Positions 8,614 to 18,100 of a stretch of DNA of 64,000 nt are shown here, one piece after another. The notes below the pieces were generated by a model. That model was not told where the DNA came from. It ran no database searches and saw only the letters and a list, made by a program, of their open reading frames with translations. Origin of the DNA: Caldilineaceae bacterium (lineage in GTDB: Bacteria > Chloroflexota > Anaerolineae > Caldilineales > Caldilineaceae); contig JAJEDJ010000030.1 of the NCBI GenBank assembly GCA_022821545.1, forward strand, positions 248,001 through 312,000, read 5' to 3'. The number at the start of each line of letters is the position of its first letter. Positions within the stretch are counted from its first letter, which is position 1. A program made the translations under genes and the position numbers.

Positions 8614-9576
8614 TTATTTGTGGCGAATGCGCGGATCGGCGACCGCATACAAAATGTCCGCGATCAAGTTGCTGAATAGAACGAGGACCGCGGCGATGAA
8701 CGTCAGCCCCATGAGGACCGGATAGTCTCGCTGTGAAATAGCCTGAATCGCCATGCGCCCCATGCCAGGCCACTGGAACATCGTTTCAATGATAACTGTG
8801 CCTCCGAACAGAATCGGCAGGCGCAGAGTCACAATGGTGATTACAGGTAGCAGGGCATTTCGCAGAGCGTGTCCAATAACTACGCGTGTCTCCTTCAGAC
8901 CCTTCGCCCGCGCGGTCGTCACATACTCCTGGCCCAACACCTCCAGCATCCCCGAGCGCATATACCGCGTCAGTCCGGCCGTCAAGTCCAGAGAGAGGAT
9001 CACGCCCGGCAGCACCAGGTGATGCAGATTGTCCAGCAGAGGAGGAGGCGCGTCAAACGCGACCGAGCGCATGCCAAACGTCGGGAACCATCCCAATTTG
9101 AGCGCGAAGACATAGAGGGCAAGGAGGGCCAGAAAGAAGGAAGGGATCGAAATCGAAAGCAGCGCAAAGAGTGTAAGCGCATAGTCCCAGATCGTATACT
9201 GCTTCAGCGCGGCCAGCACTCCCAGACTGATCCCCAGAACCGAAGACGCGACCAGGGCAAAGCCCATCAGCTCCAGCGTGGCCGGCAGACGAACCGCTAT
9301 CCGGCGCAAGACGGGTTCCCCGGTATGGTAGGAATATCCGAAGTTGCCCTGCGCCAGCTGCCCCAACCAGATCGCGTAGCGCACGGGGATCGGTTTGTCC
9401 AGGCCCAGTTCCTCCTTAAGGCGGTCGAGGTTGGCCGCCGACATATCCTCTTCCGGGTTAATCATCGCCATCACGGGGTCACCCGGCGCCACGCTGATAA
9501 AGCTGAAAGTAATCAGCGTGATGCCAAGAATCAGGGGTATGGCCAGGAGCAGCCTGTTGGCAATGTATGCAGCCAT
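8614..9576 (-). CDS. ABC transporter permease, OppB/DppB type
   Basis: 320 residues with about six membrane helices. The N-terminus YIANRLLLAIPLILGITLITF and APGDP are characteristic of OppB/DppB. The EAA loop reads EYVTTARAKGLKETRVVIGH. Its ATG overlaps the stop of the upstream glycosidase-like gene (TGATG), implying translational coupling. It pairs with the OppC-type permease at 4844-5815. No ATPase gene lies in the operon, so the energising subunits must be encoded elsewhere. Confidence 0.94.
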   Translation of the reverse strand: MAAYIANRLLLAIPLILGITLITFSFISVAPGDPVMAMINPEEDMSAANLDRLKEELGLDKPIPVRYAIWLGQLAQGNFGYSYHTGEPVLRRIAVRLPATLELMGFALVASSVLGISLGVLAALKQYTIWDYALTLFALLSISIPSFFLALLALYVFALKLGWFPTFGMRSVAFDAPPPLLDNLHHLVLPGVILSLDLTAGLTRYMRSGMLEVLGQEYVTTARAKGLKETRVVIGHALRNALLPVITIVTLRLPILFGGTVIIETMFQWPGMGRMAIQAISQRDYPVLMGLTFIAAVLVLFSNLIADILYAVADPRIRHK

Positions 9577-11240
9577 CAGTAAGCCCAGTGCGGCGGATAC
9601 TTGTCCAGCACATAGCCGCCAACGCTGCGCAGTGGAACGGTCCGGAAGAGGCGCCCGTCGCCGTCATCCCAATCCTCCAACCGGCCCCTGTGCCCCAGGC
9701 GCCGAATCATGCTCCACTCTTTCAGCCTCTGGTGACGCCCATTCGTATCCCAGAAACACAACCCGTCCGCCCCTGCCCCATAGTACTGGAGCGCTCGCAC
9801 GCGGAACTCCTCCGGAGGCATCGTTCGCGGCATGATTTCAGGATAGTAACGGACAGGCGAATCCTTCGTAAGCTGCGCAAAGTAGTCGACATCGATCTCC
9901 TCGTCGCGCCATGGATAGGAGATCAGATTGTCGATCAGGCCACCCTCGACCCAGGCCGGAATGTCCAGTCCATAGAACAGGTTGCTATCGGCGTCATTCA
10001 GCACATGGGCCGAAATTTCAAGCGGACGCCCCCGCGCCGCGCCGATCTCCTGCATTTCACGGCGCAGGTCCGCCATGAATTCAGTCATCACGCCTGCCCG
10101 GTAGCGCAAGTACCGCTCATCGTCCTCTGCCAGCTGTGTCGCATCAAGACCACTTTCCTGCCGGAAACCCTCGACCAGCGGCGCTTCGTATAGGAGAAAT
10201 GGGGCGCCGCGATTGAATATCGGGTTGATTCCGTCAATGTCGTACCGTTCGGCCAGTTCACGAAAAACGGCCAGCAACAGCTCTCGCACCTCCGGGAATG
10301 CGTAACTCATGCGCGCAATCTCCCGGCCGTCAATATCAACGCAGCGCCACTCCGGGTGCTGCATGTAAAAGTCTCCGGTAAAGTAGTCCTCGAACGGAGG
10401 GCAACACTGAAACGCTTCCATCCGCTGACTTATGTGGACCTCCAATCCGACATTGTGACCGTACTCCACCACGGTCTCAATCGTGTCGATGCCTGCGCCG
10501 GCCAGAATCTGCATCGATTCCGCGATGTACCGGTCGCCTACCCTGGGAAAGTCACTCGTTTTGCTTCCGGTCAAGCTGCCGATTGCCGAAGGATAGGTAA
10601 GAACGTCGCCCCCTGCTCCCGGGCACCAGAACATTTTCTCGAAGTCGGTATGTCGGAACGGCTCGAGCCACTCCCAGATCTCCTGCCGGCTCGTTGGCCG
10701 GAAACGAGCGAAATCGCTGAAACCATCATTCATGCAGATGAGCCGCTTGCGGCCTGCATCGGCGCGGTCGACCTGGAGCTCTGCAGCCTCCCCGTCGTCC
10801 AGCGGCACCAGCTTTACATAGGCAAAATAGGCCGGTTGCGACATGCCGGCCGACTGCTGGCCCAGGACAAGGTCCTGCCCTGTAAGGTCGGCTGTCTTCC
10901 AATACCGTTCGTCCAGGGAATAGTTGTCGGCGAACTTTCCCGGTTCGCTTTCCCGGTTCACTTTAATGAAGGAGTTGTCGCCGGACAGCCTGACGCGCAC
11001 CAGGTCGTCGGTCCAATTGCTCCAGAGACCAAGGTAGATGTGGTGCCAACCCGATACGCCAAGCGGGAGCGTGACCGGCGGCGCCTCCGTTTCCGGGCCG
11101 GCAATCAGCATTCTGCCGCTGAACTCATGCGTTTCGTAGGGAACGACCTGCCAGTGGTACTTCCGTCTCTCCGTGGAAAGGGCTATCTCAGGCAGACTCC
11201 GGCCCAAGTCGGTCAGGTAGATCGGCTCATGCGAAGACAT
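9576..11240 (-). CDS. Glycosidase-like TIM-barrel protein, paralog A (function unknown)
   Basis: 554 residues, the first gene of the operon. ATG at 11240 is chosen because GGGAGG lies 8 bases upstream; an ATG at 11261 is in frame. The N-terminal half is a beta-sandwich (IYLTDLGRSLP, SGWHHIYLGLW, VRVRLSGDNS). The C-terminal half is a GH10-like barrel with HISQRMEAFQCCPP, RMSYAFPEVRELLLAVFREL, YDIDGINPIFNRG and ISAHVLNDADSN. Conserved Asp/Glu positions shared with paralog B (DGINPIFNRG versus DGICILYNRR; ALQYYGAGADGLCFWD versus SLYAQGVENLFFWD) mark candidate active-site strands. No signal peptide. I recognise the pair as an uncharacterised family; glycoside hydrolase activity is inferred from fold and setting. 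Confidence 0.86.
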   Translation of the reverse strand: MSSHEPIYLTDLGRSLPEIALSTERRKYHWQVVPYETHEFSGRMLIAGPETEAPPVTLPLGVSGWHHIYLGLWSNWTDDLVRVRLSGDNSFIKVNRESEPGKFADNYSLDERYWKTADLTGQDLVLGQQSAGMSQPAYFAYVKLVPLDDGEAAELQVDRADAGRKRLICMNDGFSDFARFRPTSRQEIWEWLEPFRHTDFEKMFWCPGAGGDVLTYPSAIGSLTGSKTSDFPRVGDRYIAESMQILAGAGIDTIETVVEYGHNVGLEVHISQRMEAFQCCPPFEDYFTGDFYMQHPEWRCVDIDGREIARMSYAFPEVRELLLAVFRELAERYDIDGINPIFNRGAPFLLYEAPLVEGFRQESGLDATQLAEDDERYLRYRAGVMTEFMADLRREMQEIGAARGRPLEISAHVLNDADSNLFYGLDIPAWVEGGLIDNLISYPWRDEEIDVDYFAQLTKDSPVRYYPEIMPRTMPPEEFRVRALQYYGAGADGLCFWDTNGRHQRLKEWSMIRRLGHRGRLEDWDDGDGRLFRTVPLRSVGGYVLDKYPPHWAY

Positions 11241-11331
11241 ATTAGGTTCCTCCCGAAGCATCTGGCGAGTCGGATATTGAGGATCCAGAGGGGTGGCAAC
11301 GTAGCCGCAAAAGCTGGCGGCGTCCGCTCAG

Positions 11332-11361
11332 AATATAAACTATCTTGCAGAGAAAGCGCAA
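11332..11361 (-). promoter_or_regulatory. Candidate sigma70 promoter for the 3-11 kb operon
   Basis: On the minus strand TTGCGC (11361-11356) is followed after 18 bases by TATATT (11337-11332), about 90 bases upstream of the first operon gene. The gap 11241-11412 holds no gene. The match is fair, not perfect. Confidence 0.4.
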
Positions 11362-11412
11362 CCCGCGTTCATGAGGCGGCCTTCCGCCTGACTGGCGAAC
11401 GGCGGCGGCCTC

Positions 11413-12480
11413 TCAGTCAAAAACGAGCACCGATCGCGCAACCTTGCCCGCTTTCATGTCAGCAAACGCTTCGTTGATCTCATCAAGCGGGCGGTAGCGC
11501 GAAATCAGTTCGTCCAGCTTGATCCTGCCCTGCTTGTAAAGATCCAGAATCCACAAGAAATCGACGCGCGGCCGCGCCGCACCGTGGAAAGCCCCCATCA
11601 ACGTCCTGTCCTCCAGCAGGTGCCACCCCTCCACCGTAACATCCTGACCCGTCGGCTGCACGCCCACCACAACCGCCGTACCTGTCATCCGCACGGCATC
11701 GATGGCCTGTCTCACGATTGCAGGAAAGCCAACCACCTCAAAGGCATAGTCCGCGCCCCCGCCCGTAATTTCGATGATCCGCCGTACCGGGTCCTCCTTT
11801 GCGCTGTTGACAAAATGCGTCGCTCCCATCTGTTCCGCCAGCTCCAATTTGTAGTCCACCGTATCCACGGCGATAATCTTGCCTGCGGCGGCCAGCACAC
11901 CACCCTGGATCACGTTCAGCCCCACGCCTCCGCAGCCAAACACCGCCATCGACGCCCCCGTCTCCACCTGCGCCCGGTTCACTACCGCGCCGATCCCCGT
12001 GATCACTCCGCAGCTGATCAGGCACGCCTGCTCAAGCTGTGTGTCATCCGGCACCTTTACACACGCGTCGGCCAGGGCCAGAGTCTGCTCCACAAAGGTG
12101 GGCCGGACGTGATAAACCGGCTTTCCGTCCTGCTTGTACCGGCTCATCGCCTCCATCTTGTGGGTTTCACACAGCGCCGGCCGCCCGTTCGTACAGTTTC
12201 GGCAGCTTCCGCACATCGCATCCAGCGAGAGTATGATCTTGTCACCCGGCGCAAAGTCGCGAACGCCCTCGCCGACCGCCCGCACCACGCCGGCGCCCTC
12301 ATGCCCCAAAAGCCACGGCAGCCGCCGCGGCGTGCGGTGGTCAGTAACATAGTGGTAGTCGCTGTGGCATACGCCGGCCCCCACGATATCCAACAACACC
12401 TCCCCAAACTCCGGCTCCTCCAGCTCGACCTCCTTCACCGCCACCGGCGCGTGCGCCTCGTACATAATCGCAGCTTTCAT
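11413..12480 (-). CDS. Zinc-dependent alcohol dehydrogenase (class III-like MDR)
   Basis: 355 residues of the medium-chain dehydrogenase family, NAD(P)-dependent oxidation of an alcohol. Catalytic-zinc site: Cys in GAGVCHSDYH and His-Glu in LGHEGAGVV. Structural-zinc site: four Cys in CGSCRNCTNGRPALC. Rossmann motif GCGGVGLNVIQGG. The layout resembles class III/S-hydroxymethyl-thiol and aryl-alcohol dehydrogenases, so formaldehyde-adduct or alcohol oxidation is possible, but the substrate is not defined. It reads in the same direction as the downstream importer operon, from which it is separated by a 172-base gap with its own candidate promoter, so co-transcription is uncertain. Confidence 0.93.
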   Translation of the reverse strand: MKAAIMYEAHAPVAVKEVELEEPEFGEVLLDIVGAGVCHSDYHYVTDHRTPRRLPWLLGHEGAGVVRAVGEGVRDFAPGDKIILSLDAMCGSCRNCTNGRPALCETHKMEAMSRYKQDGKPVYHVRPTFVEQTLALADACVKVPDDTQLEQACLISCGVITGIGAVVNRAQVETGASMAVFGCGGVGLNVIQGGVLAAAGKIIAVDTVDYKLELAEQMGATHFVNSAKEDPVRRIIEITGGGADYAFEVVGFPAIVRQAIDAVRMTGTAVVVGVQPTGQDVTVEGWHLLEDRTLMGAFHGAARPRVDFLWILDLYKQGRIKLDELISRYRPLDEINEAFADMKAGKVARSVLVFD

Positions 12481-12645
12481 TGTGTCTCTCCTTCAGAATC
12501 TACAAATCCGCCTTCCGTCGCGGAGTCAACCAACTTGCACGAAACTTACTACGAAATCCACTGAGAGTAAAGCCGCGCAAGCCGGTCCCATCACCCCCCC
12601 ATCTACCGAAGACGCCTCAAACGGCTTCCCGTCCCGGTCAACCTG

Positions 12646-12675
12646 TTAGGATCGGCACTTCCTCCGTGTTAGAAT
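12646..12675 (+). promoter_or_regulatory. Weak candidate promoter for the 12916 gene
   Basis: TAGAAT at 12670-12675 resembles a -10 box. The only -35 candidate is TTAGGA at 12646, 18 bases upstream, which is poor. If used, the transcript would have an untranslated leader of about 235 bases. Confidence 0.3.
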
Positions 12676-12915
12676 ACGCCCGGTGAAGCCTCTCAAGCCC
12701 AGAACTGATTTCTGACGCCAAAAGCCACAGGACATCTGTGGCGGCGCCGGTGTGATTGTTCTGGCACATGAGGAGAATGTATGGGAACAAGAGGGGTTTC
12801 GCAGCAGTGGGCACGAAAGCAACTGGATGTTGGGCCGGACGGAAGCCGTAAAGGGTCGCGGCAAGTAAGGCCGTATCGCGAATCCCTTACTCTGGACTCG
12901 TGAAAAGGAGCCAAA
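12676..12915 (+). other. Unidentified, possibly structured leader; no gene seen
   Basis: The 435-base gap between the divergent alcohol dehydrogenase (minus) and the Gfo/Idh gene (plus) holds no convincing reading frame. It contains a perfect 7-bp hairpin with a 5-base loop, GCCACAG-gacat-CTGTGGC (12724-12742), followed by purine-rich sequence with GGCCGGACGGAAGCC (12833-12847). The order of elements does not fit the cobalamin, glycine, SAM, TPP, c-di-GMP or T-box consensus as I know them. It may be a regulatory leader or just intergenic DNA. AAAAGGAG precedes the ATG at 12916. Confidence 0.35.
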
Positions 12916-14097
12916 ATGGGCATCAGTCTCGGCATCGTCGGCCTGGGATCATTCGGCAGTTCCTTCGCCGACCTCTTTATGAACCACCCCCTCGTAGATC
13001 GCATCGCCCTCTGCGACCGCGAACCTGACCGCATCGCCCGTTTCGCCGGGCTCGATCACTGGCAAGCCAAGTTTCATCCCCGCGATGCCTACGCCTCCCT
13101 CGAGGAAATCTGCGCCAGCGACATCGACGCAATTGCACTCTTCACCCAGCCCTGGCTACACGCCCCTCAGGCCGTCCAGGCCTTAAATGCCGGCAAACAC
13201 GTCTACAGCGCCGTGCCTATCGTAATGTTGCCCGACGGCGACGAAATCCTCGACTGGTGCGCACGCCTCGTCGAAACAGTGGAACGCACAGGTCAGTCCT
13301 ATATGCTGGGCGAAACAACATTCTACCGATCCGAGGCAATCTACTGTAGACGCCGCAGCGCCGAAGGCGCATTCGGCGATTTCGTCTATTCCGAAGGCGA
13401 GTACTACCACGACGTCGACAGCCCCAGCAGCAACCTGCGCCTGGTCCAGGCCCACAGACTGGCCGGGCAGGCCGGCCAGGAGTGGATCGCAGCCAGGGAT
13501 GATTACAAGAGTAGGGGAATCCTGACCGGCCCCATGCACTATCCCACCCACTCGACAAGCGGGCCAATGAGCGTGATGAACGCCCGCGCCCTTAAAGTTT
13601 GTGCCTGGGGCTACGCCAACCGAACCGAGGATACCTACTTCAAGGACCAGGGCTACGCCCACAGCAACGAGACCGCTCTCTTCCACATGAGCAACGGCTC
13701 TACCATGCGCATCTGCGAACTCCGCGAGATCGGCCTCCAAAACCGCGAGACCTTTCGCGTCTACGGCACGCACGGCAGCTACGAGAACGAACAGTGGTGC
13801 GACAAAGAGAGCCGCACGCCCCTCACTCCTGAAGAAATGCGGATCCCCCTGCCTCCTGAAGTGGAAGAGGCCTTCCGAAGTTCGGGGCGCTCCTCCGAGA
13901 TCTACGGCGGCCACGGCGGCTCCCATCCTTACCTGGTCCACGAATTCGTCGAAGCTGTGTACCAGGAACGGCAGCCTGCCATTCACGTCTGGTCCGCCGT
14001 GCGCTACATGGCAGCCGGCGTCATCGCTCACAAGTCGGCTTTACGGGATGGGGAGATTCTGTCGATACCGGACTGGGGAGGCGGGCCTGCCGCCTAG
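12916..14097 (+). CDS. Gfo/Idh/MocA family protein with altered EKP motif
   Basis: 393 residues. The N-terminal Rossmann fold starts with ISLGIVGLGSFGSSFADLF, and the C-terminal alpha/beta domain carries GPMHYPTHSTSG, typical of the Gfo/Idh/MocA family of NAD(P)-dependent sugar and cyclitol oxidoreductases. In this family the loop after GKHV usually reads EKP, and its Lys takes part in catalysis; here it reads GKHVYSAVPI, so that Lys is missing. The protein may have a different mechanism or be non-oxidative. It stands alone: the upstream gene is divergent and the downstream gene convergent. Confidence 0.88.
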   Translation: MGISLGIVGLGSFGSSFADLFMNHPLVDRIALCDREPDRIARFAGLDHWQAKFHPRDAYASLEEICASDIDAIALFTQPWLHAPQAVQALNAGKHVYSAVPIVMLPDGDEILDWCARLVETVERTGQSYMLGETTFYRSEAIYCRRRSAEGAFGDFVYSEGEYYHDVDSPSSNLRLVQAHRLAGQAGQEWIAARDDYKSRGILTGPMHYPTHSTSGPMSVMNARALKVCAWGYANRTEDTYFKDQGYAHSNETALFHMSNGSTMRICELREIGLQNRETFRVYGTHGSYENEQWCDKESRTPLTPEEMRIPLPPEVEEAFRSSGRSSEIYGGHGGSHPYLVHEFVEAVYQERQPAIHVWSAVRYMAAGVIAHKSALRDGEILSIPDWGGGPAA

Positions 14098-14107
14098 CCG
14101 TCCGCAC

Positions 14108-14374
14108 TTACACCAGGTTCAACAGCCAGCCGCGGTGGAGGACCCACTCATCCTCCACCGGATCCCACCGTAACTCATAGGAATTCTGCCCTGGCGTCTG
14201 GACCAGGAAACAACGCAGGCGTCTGCCTTCAACTGTCTCGTCCCACTGGCGGCCCAAAGCAACGACACTGTGTTTCCTGCCCTGCCATTCGAACCACTTG
14301 GGCGCGATCTTGCCGGCAGGCAGCGTGCGCACAGTCACACGCACAGGCTCGTCAATCGCCACTTGCCGACCCAT
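14108..14374 (-). CDS. Small conserved protein, DUF6504-like
   Basis: 88 residues, starting at the ATG whose A is the last base of the CinA stop codon (TGATG), so it is translationally coupled to cinA. The sequence has the pattern EPVRV...PKWFEWQGRKHSVVALGRQW...YELRWDPVEDEWVLHR, a compact all-beta domain built around conserved Trp residues, which resembles DUF6504. Members of that family are uncharacterised and some sit near DNA-damage polymerases. No function is assigned. Confidence 0.75.
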   Translation of the reverse strand: MGRQVAIDEPVRVTVRTLPAGKIAPKWFEWQGRKHSVVALGRQWDETVEGRRLRCFLVQTPGQNSYELRWDPVEDEWVLHRGWLLNLV

Positions 14375-14895
14375 CAATCTGCCTTGTCATTCGCATAAGA
14401 AAGCAGCATCTCCAACGCGCACTGCGCGCTCAACAGCTTGTTCCCGCGCCGGTCTGCCGGCCACACCGCATCCTCGGCGCGATCCGTACCATCCCTGGCC
14501 GCCAGATGGAGATAGACCAGGCCCATTGGCTTTTCCACAGTCCCGCCCGGCCCCGCCACGCCCGTGATCGAGACCGCCACATCCGCATCATACTCCCGCA
14601 GCGCGCCGAAAGCCATCTGCCTCGCCACAGTCGCGTTGACGGCTCCATCCCGTAACAGGACCCCACCGTCCACACCCAGCAGCCTCTCCTTCGCCGCATA
14701 GCTGTAGACCCCTGCGCTTCCCAGAAACCAGTCTGAGCTGCCCGGTATCTCCGTAATCAAGTGTCCCACCAGTCCACCGGTGCAGCTCTCCGCGACCGCG
14801 GCCGTCAGCCGCGCTTTCTTGAGCGCGTAGCCCGTCTCCTTCGCCAGCCCCGTCAGGGCCTCTTCATCGGTTGGTACAGGATTCTGATTCGCCAT
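14374..14895 (-). CDS. pncC: CinA C-terminal domain protein, probable nicotinamide-nucleotide amidase
   Basis: 173 residues corresponding to the stand-alone CinA C-terminal domain. Signature stretches are [19 protein letters not shown], the catalytic Ser/Thr region of PncC, then [13 protein letters not shown] and [20 protein letters not shown]. The enzyme deamidates NMN to nicotinate mononucleotide in pyridine-nucleotide salvage. The N-terminal MoaB-like domain of full-length CinA is absent, as in E. coli PncC (YgaD). It is followed immediately by the DUF6504-like gene. The 293-base region to the divergent 15189 gene has only a candidate promoter. Confidence 0.93.
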   Translation of the reverse strand: MANQNPVPTDEEALTGLAKETGYALKKARLTAAVAESCTGGLVGHLITEIPGSSDWFLGSAGVYSYAAKERLLGVDGGVLLRDGAVNATVARQMAFGALREYDADVAVSITGVAGPGGTVEKPMGLVYLHLAARDGTDRAEDAVWPADRRGNKLLSAQCALEMLLSYANDKAD

Positions 14896-15038
14896 ATTTC
14901 CTCGGTGACGTAGATTGAGTTGCCGGCTGCCTCAACGAATGGCTGCCCTTCAGGTGCATCTGCAGCCGGGTGTGCGGCCATTATAGACTCCCCCGTTTCC
15001 ACCGGGCAACTGTTCGCTCCATTACTGATAAAGCGCTC

Positions 15039-15066
15039 TTGCGGACTCTACGCCCGTTCGTATAAC
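15039..15066 (+). promoter_or_regulatory. Candidate sigma70 promoter for the GT39 gene
   Basis: TTGCGG (15039-15044), 16-base spacer, TATAAC (15061-15066), 123 bases upstream of the ATG at 15189. Confidence 0.4.
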
Positions 15067-15188
15067 CTAACGGTTCCGCAGGAACCGTTTCGCAGATTCA
15101 CCCGTCCTTGGGCCGGGCCGGCGGCCATCGCCCTCAACAGAATAATGGAACTGAAGACGATTCAGGGATAGACTGAAGTGGACGGCCC

Positions 15189-18100
15189 ATGCTGAACACT
15201 GAAGAAACCAGGGAGCAACGAACCTGCACAGCGTGCGGGCACGCCAACCGTCCCGTTGCAATTTTTTGCGAAAATTGTGGAGAATCCCTGCCAGATCAGA
15301 CGTTCTGCGCCCAGTGCGGCGAACTGTTAGTCCAGGGGGCCCGGTTCTGCCATGCGTGCGGGTCTTCTCTTACGCACCACGGCCTTCAACAAGAGCGGGA
15401 ACGGCAGAGCGGCGGCGACTCGCCTGATACCGGCCAGAGGCAGGACTCTTCCGCCCCGGACGGCATCAAAATGCTGGAAACGCCGAGACGGATGGTTGCG
15501 GCTTTCATCGCAATCTGCTCGCGAATGGTCGTGGGACTGGCGACCCCGCCGGCTCCTGAAGTCCCTGACCGGCTGGAAGAACCCTCCGGTAGACCCGGTC
15601 CGACCGGGACGGCTCTGCCGAATGCGTCCGAACGGGTCGCAAGCCTTGGATCCCCCGAAACAGTTCGCGCAAACGTTTTTTGGGCCATGGCCGCTATTGC
15701 TGTCGCGGTTGGCGGCCAGCTGCTGCTTGGCCTCGGCCGGACTGTGCCTGCAGTTGGTCTGTACGCGGCAGGCATTGCGCTTGCCGTCTGGTCGTTCCGA
15801 CTGAATTCGGATGACGCTGTGCCGGTTGCAGACCCCGGAACGGCATGGAGGTTGTCCTTAAAATGGCTGGCGCCGATTCTGCTCCTGCCCGTCCTGCCCG
15901 CGGCTCTCTCCCTTAACCGCCTTCTGACTGACCCGAGGCATCCCCCCGATTCCTTTTGGCTGCTCCATTTTGCCAGCATATTACTGTTCATCGCCTGTAT
16001 TCTAGTTGCAGACCGCCGACTGGTCCTTGCAGGCTTTCAGGTGGCCCCGCGCCTGAAGGAGCTGAAATCTTCCTTTCTCGAAACGGCTGATGATCCACGG
16101 CCGTGGAGGACCTGGGAACGGCTGGCGGCAGTCGCAATCCTGTGCGCCGGACAGTTCCTCAGGCTCTACGATCTGCCCGACTTTCCCTTCGGGACCTGGT
16201 ATGACGAGGCAGACTTTGCACTGCAGGCACAGCGGATTCTACAAGAGCCAGCCTACAGACCTCTCTTTATCGACTCAATTCACGGTCCGGCACACTACAT
16301 CTACCTCGTCTCCTCTCTCTTCTGGGTACTGCCCGACGTCACCTTCGTAGTCCGCCTGGCCAGTGTGCTGCTGGGTACGCTGTCAATCGCAGCCGCTTTC
16401 ATGGCGGGCAATCAACTGTTTGGGCGAGGCCCCGGTCTCATGCTTGCCTTTCTGGTTGCCGTGTCGCGCTGGAGTGTCAACTTCAGCCGGATTGGCATGT
16501 TCAACATCCCCGTTACGCTGTTCGCGTTCCTGGGAATCGGCTTCCTACTGCGGGCGCTGCGCAGCAATCGCCTTACCGATTATTTGTGGGCGGGGCTGCT
16601 ATTGGGGTTCGGCTACAACTTTTATCTGGGGTTCACTTTGTTTCTGATGGTGGTTTCCCTCTTTGTTTTCCGATACTTTGTTTCCAATATCGGTACTCTG
16701 AGGCATCAGTGGAAGGGCCTCCTGGTTACGGCAATGGGCGTATTGTTGTTCCTGGCGCCCCTGGCCGTTTTTTCGCAAGAAGAGCCGGACATCTTCTTCA
16801 GGCGTACGCGAACCGTGTCGATTTTCAACGAATACCCCTCGGACCAGGTTGTGGACAAACTCCTGGAGAGCGCGGTCACGCATTTTCTTATGTACAACGT
16901 TCGGGGCGACCCTAATGGACGCCACAATTTGCCGGGCGAGCCTACGCTTGCCCCCGTTGCCGGAGCGCTTTTTGTTCTGGGAGTGGGCATGAGCCTCGCA
17001 AGCCTGTGGCGGCGGCGTTCCATACTGCTGCTCGCGTGGCTGCTCGTGATGATGAGCGGCGGCATATTCTCCCTCAGCTTCGAGGCGCCTCAGTCGCTCC
17101 GCGCCATTGGCGCACTGCCGGCTGTCTATCTACTGGCAACACTGCCCCTGGTCCAGCTGTGGCAAAACTGGCGTGCGGCGACGGCCGCGGCAATCGCGCC
17201 GCGGGAACAGGCGGGAAACGGAACAGGCGAGAGAAAAGGACTTTCGGCCTTGCTCGGACTGAAAGTCCTGTGGGGAAGGCTTCAATTTTCTCTCGTTCGC
17301 CGGGGGCCAATCCTCTTTCTGTGTGCGCTGTTTTTGGCTATAACCGCACACAATTGCAAAGTCTACTTCGTTGACCAGCGGAACAGCTTCTCCGTCTGGA
17401 ATGCTTATTCTACGGGAGAGAGCATTGCAGCCGAGGTCATCGCTGAAAACGCCAAAAGCGCAGATACGGACACTTTTGTCACTTCCCGCTTTGCCCACCA
17501 TCCAACTGTACGATTCATTGGCAATGCCGAGTCGTCTTACCAAAGTATTGACTACACGGCGACTCTGCCCATGCCGCTCTCGCCCGATCGAGAGGCGATC
17601 TTCCTCATGGATCCTGAACGCCGAAGTTTTTTTGAACAGGCGCGCAGCTTCTATCCGAATGGTGACTTTGTTGAGCATAAGCCGCCCTTTGGGGGGCCAA
17701 CGGTCCTCTATGAATTTCGTCTCCGCCCTTCCGACATCTCCTCAATTCAGGGTATAAGTCTGTCCTACTTTGAAGGAAGCGAGTGGTCGGGCACGCCGGT
17801 GAAGGTCGAAAGGCAAGCGACAGTTTCCGTGGACTGGCCCCGCGAAGCGCCCTTTTCGGGACCATTTTCGGCCGAGTGGAATGGAATTCTCAACATTGAA
17901 AGGTACGGCCCGCATAAATTTGTTCTGCGCGCTCCGTCCGTTGCCGAACTGTATATAGACGAAGAACTCGCGGCCCGGCTTGAAGGCGAGTCGGATCCTG
18001 ATGCGGCGGAGGGAATCGGGGAGGTATCGGCCGCGCTGAATCTGGCGCTGGGACTTCACAGAGTTCGGATACGCGCCGTAGGCGGTCATGGTCCCGTCAC

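Noticed and set aside
12724-12847. Cobalamin riboswitch upstream of the 12916 gene (GCCACAG and GGACGGAAGCC resemble pieces)
   Set aside because: The pieces are in the wrong order and the B12 box and P1 pairing are missing, unlike the real one at 61027-61221.
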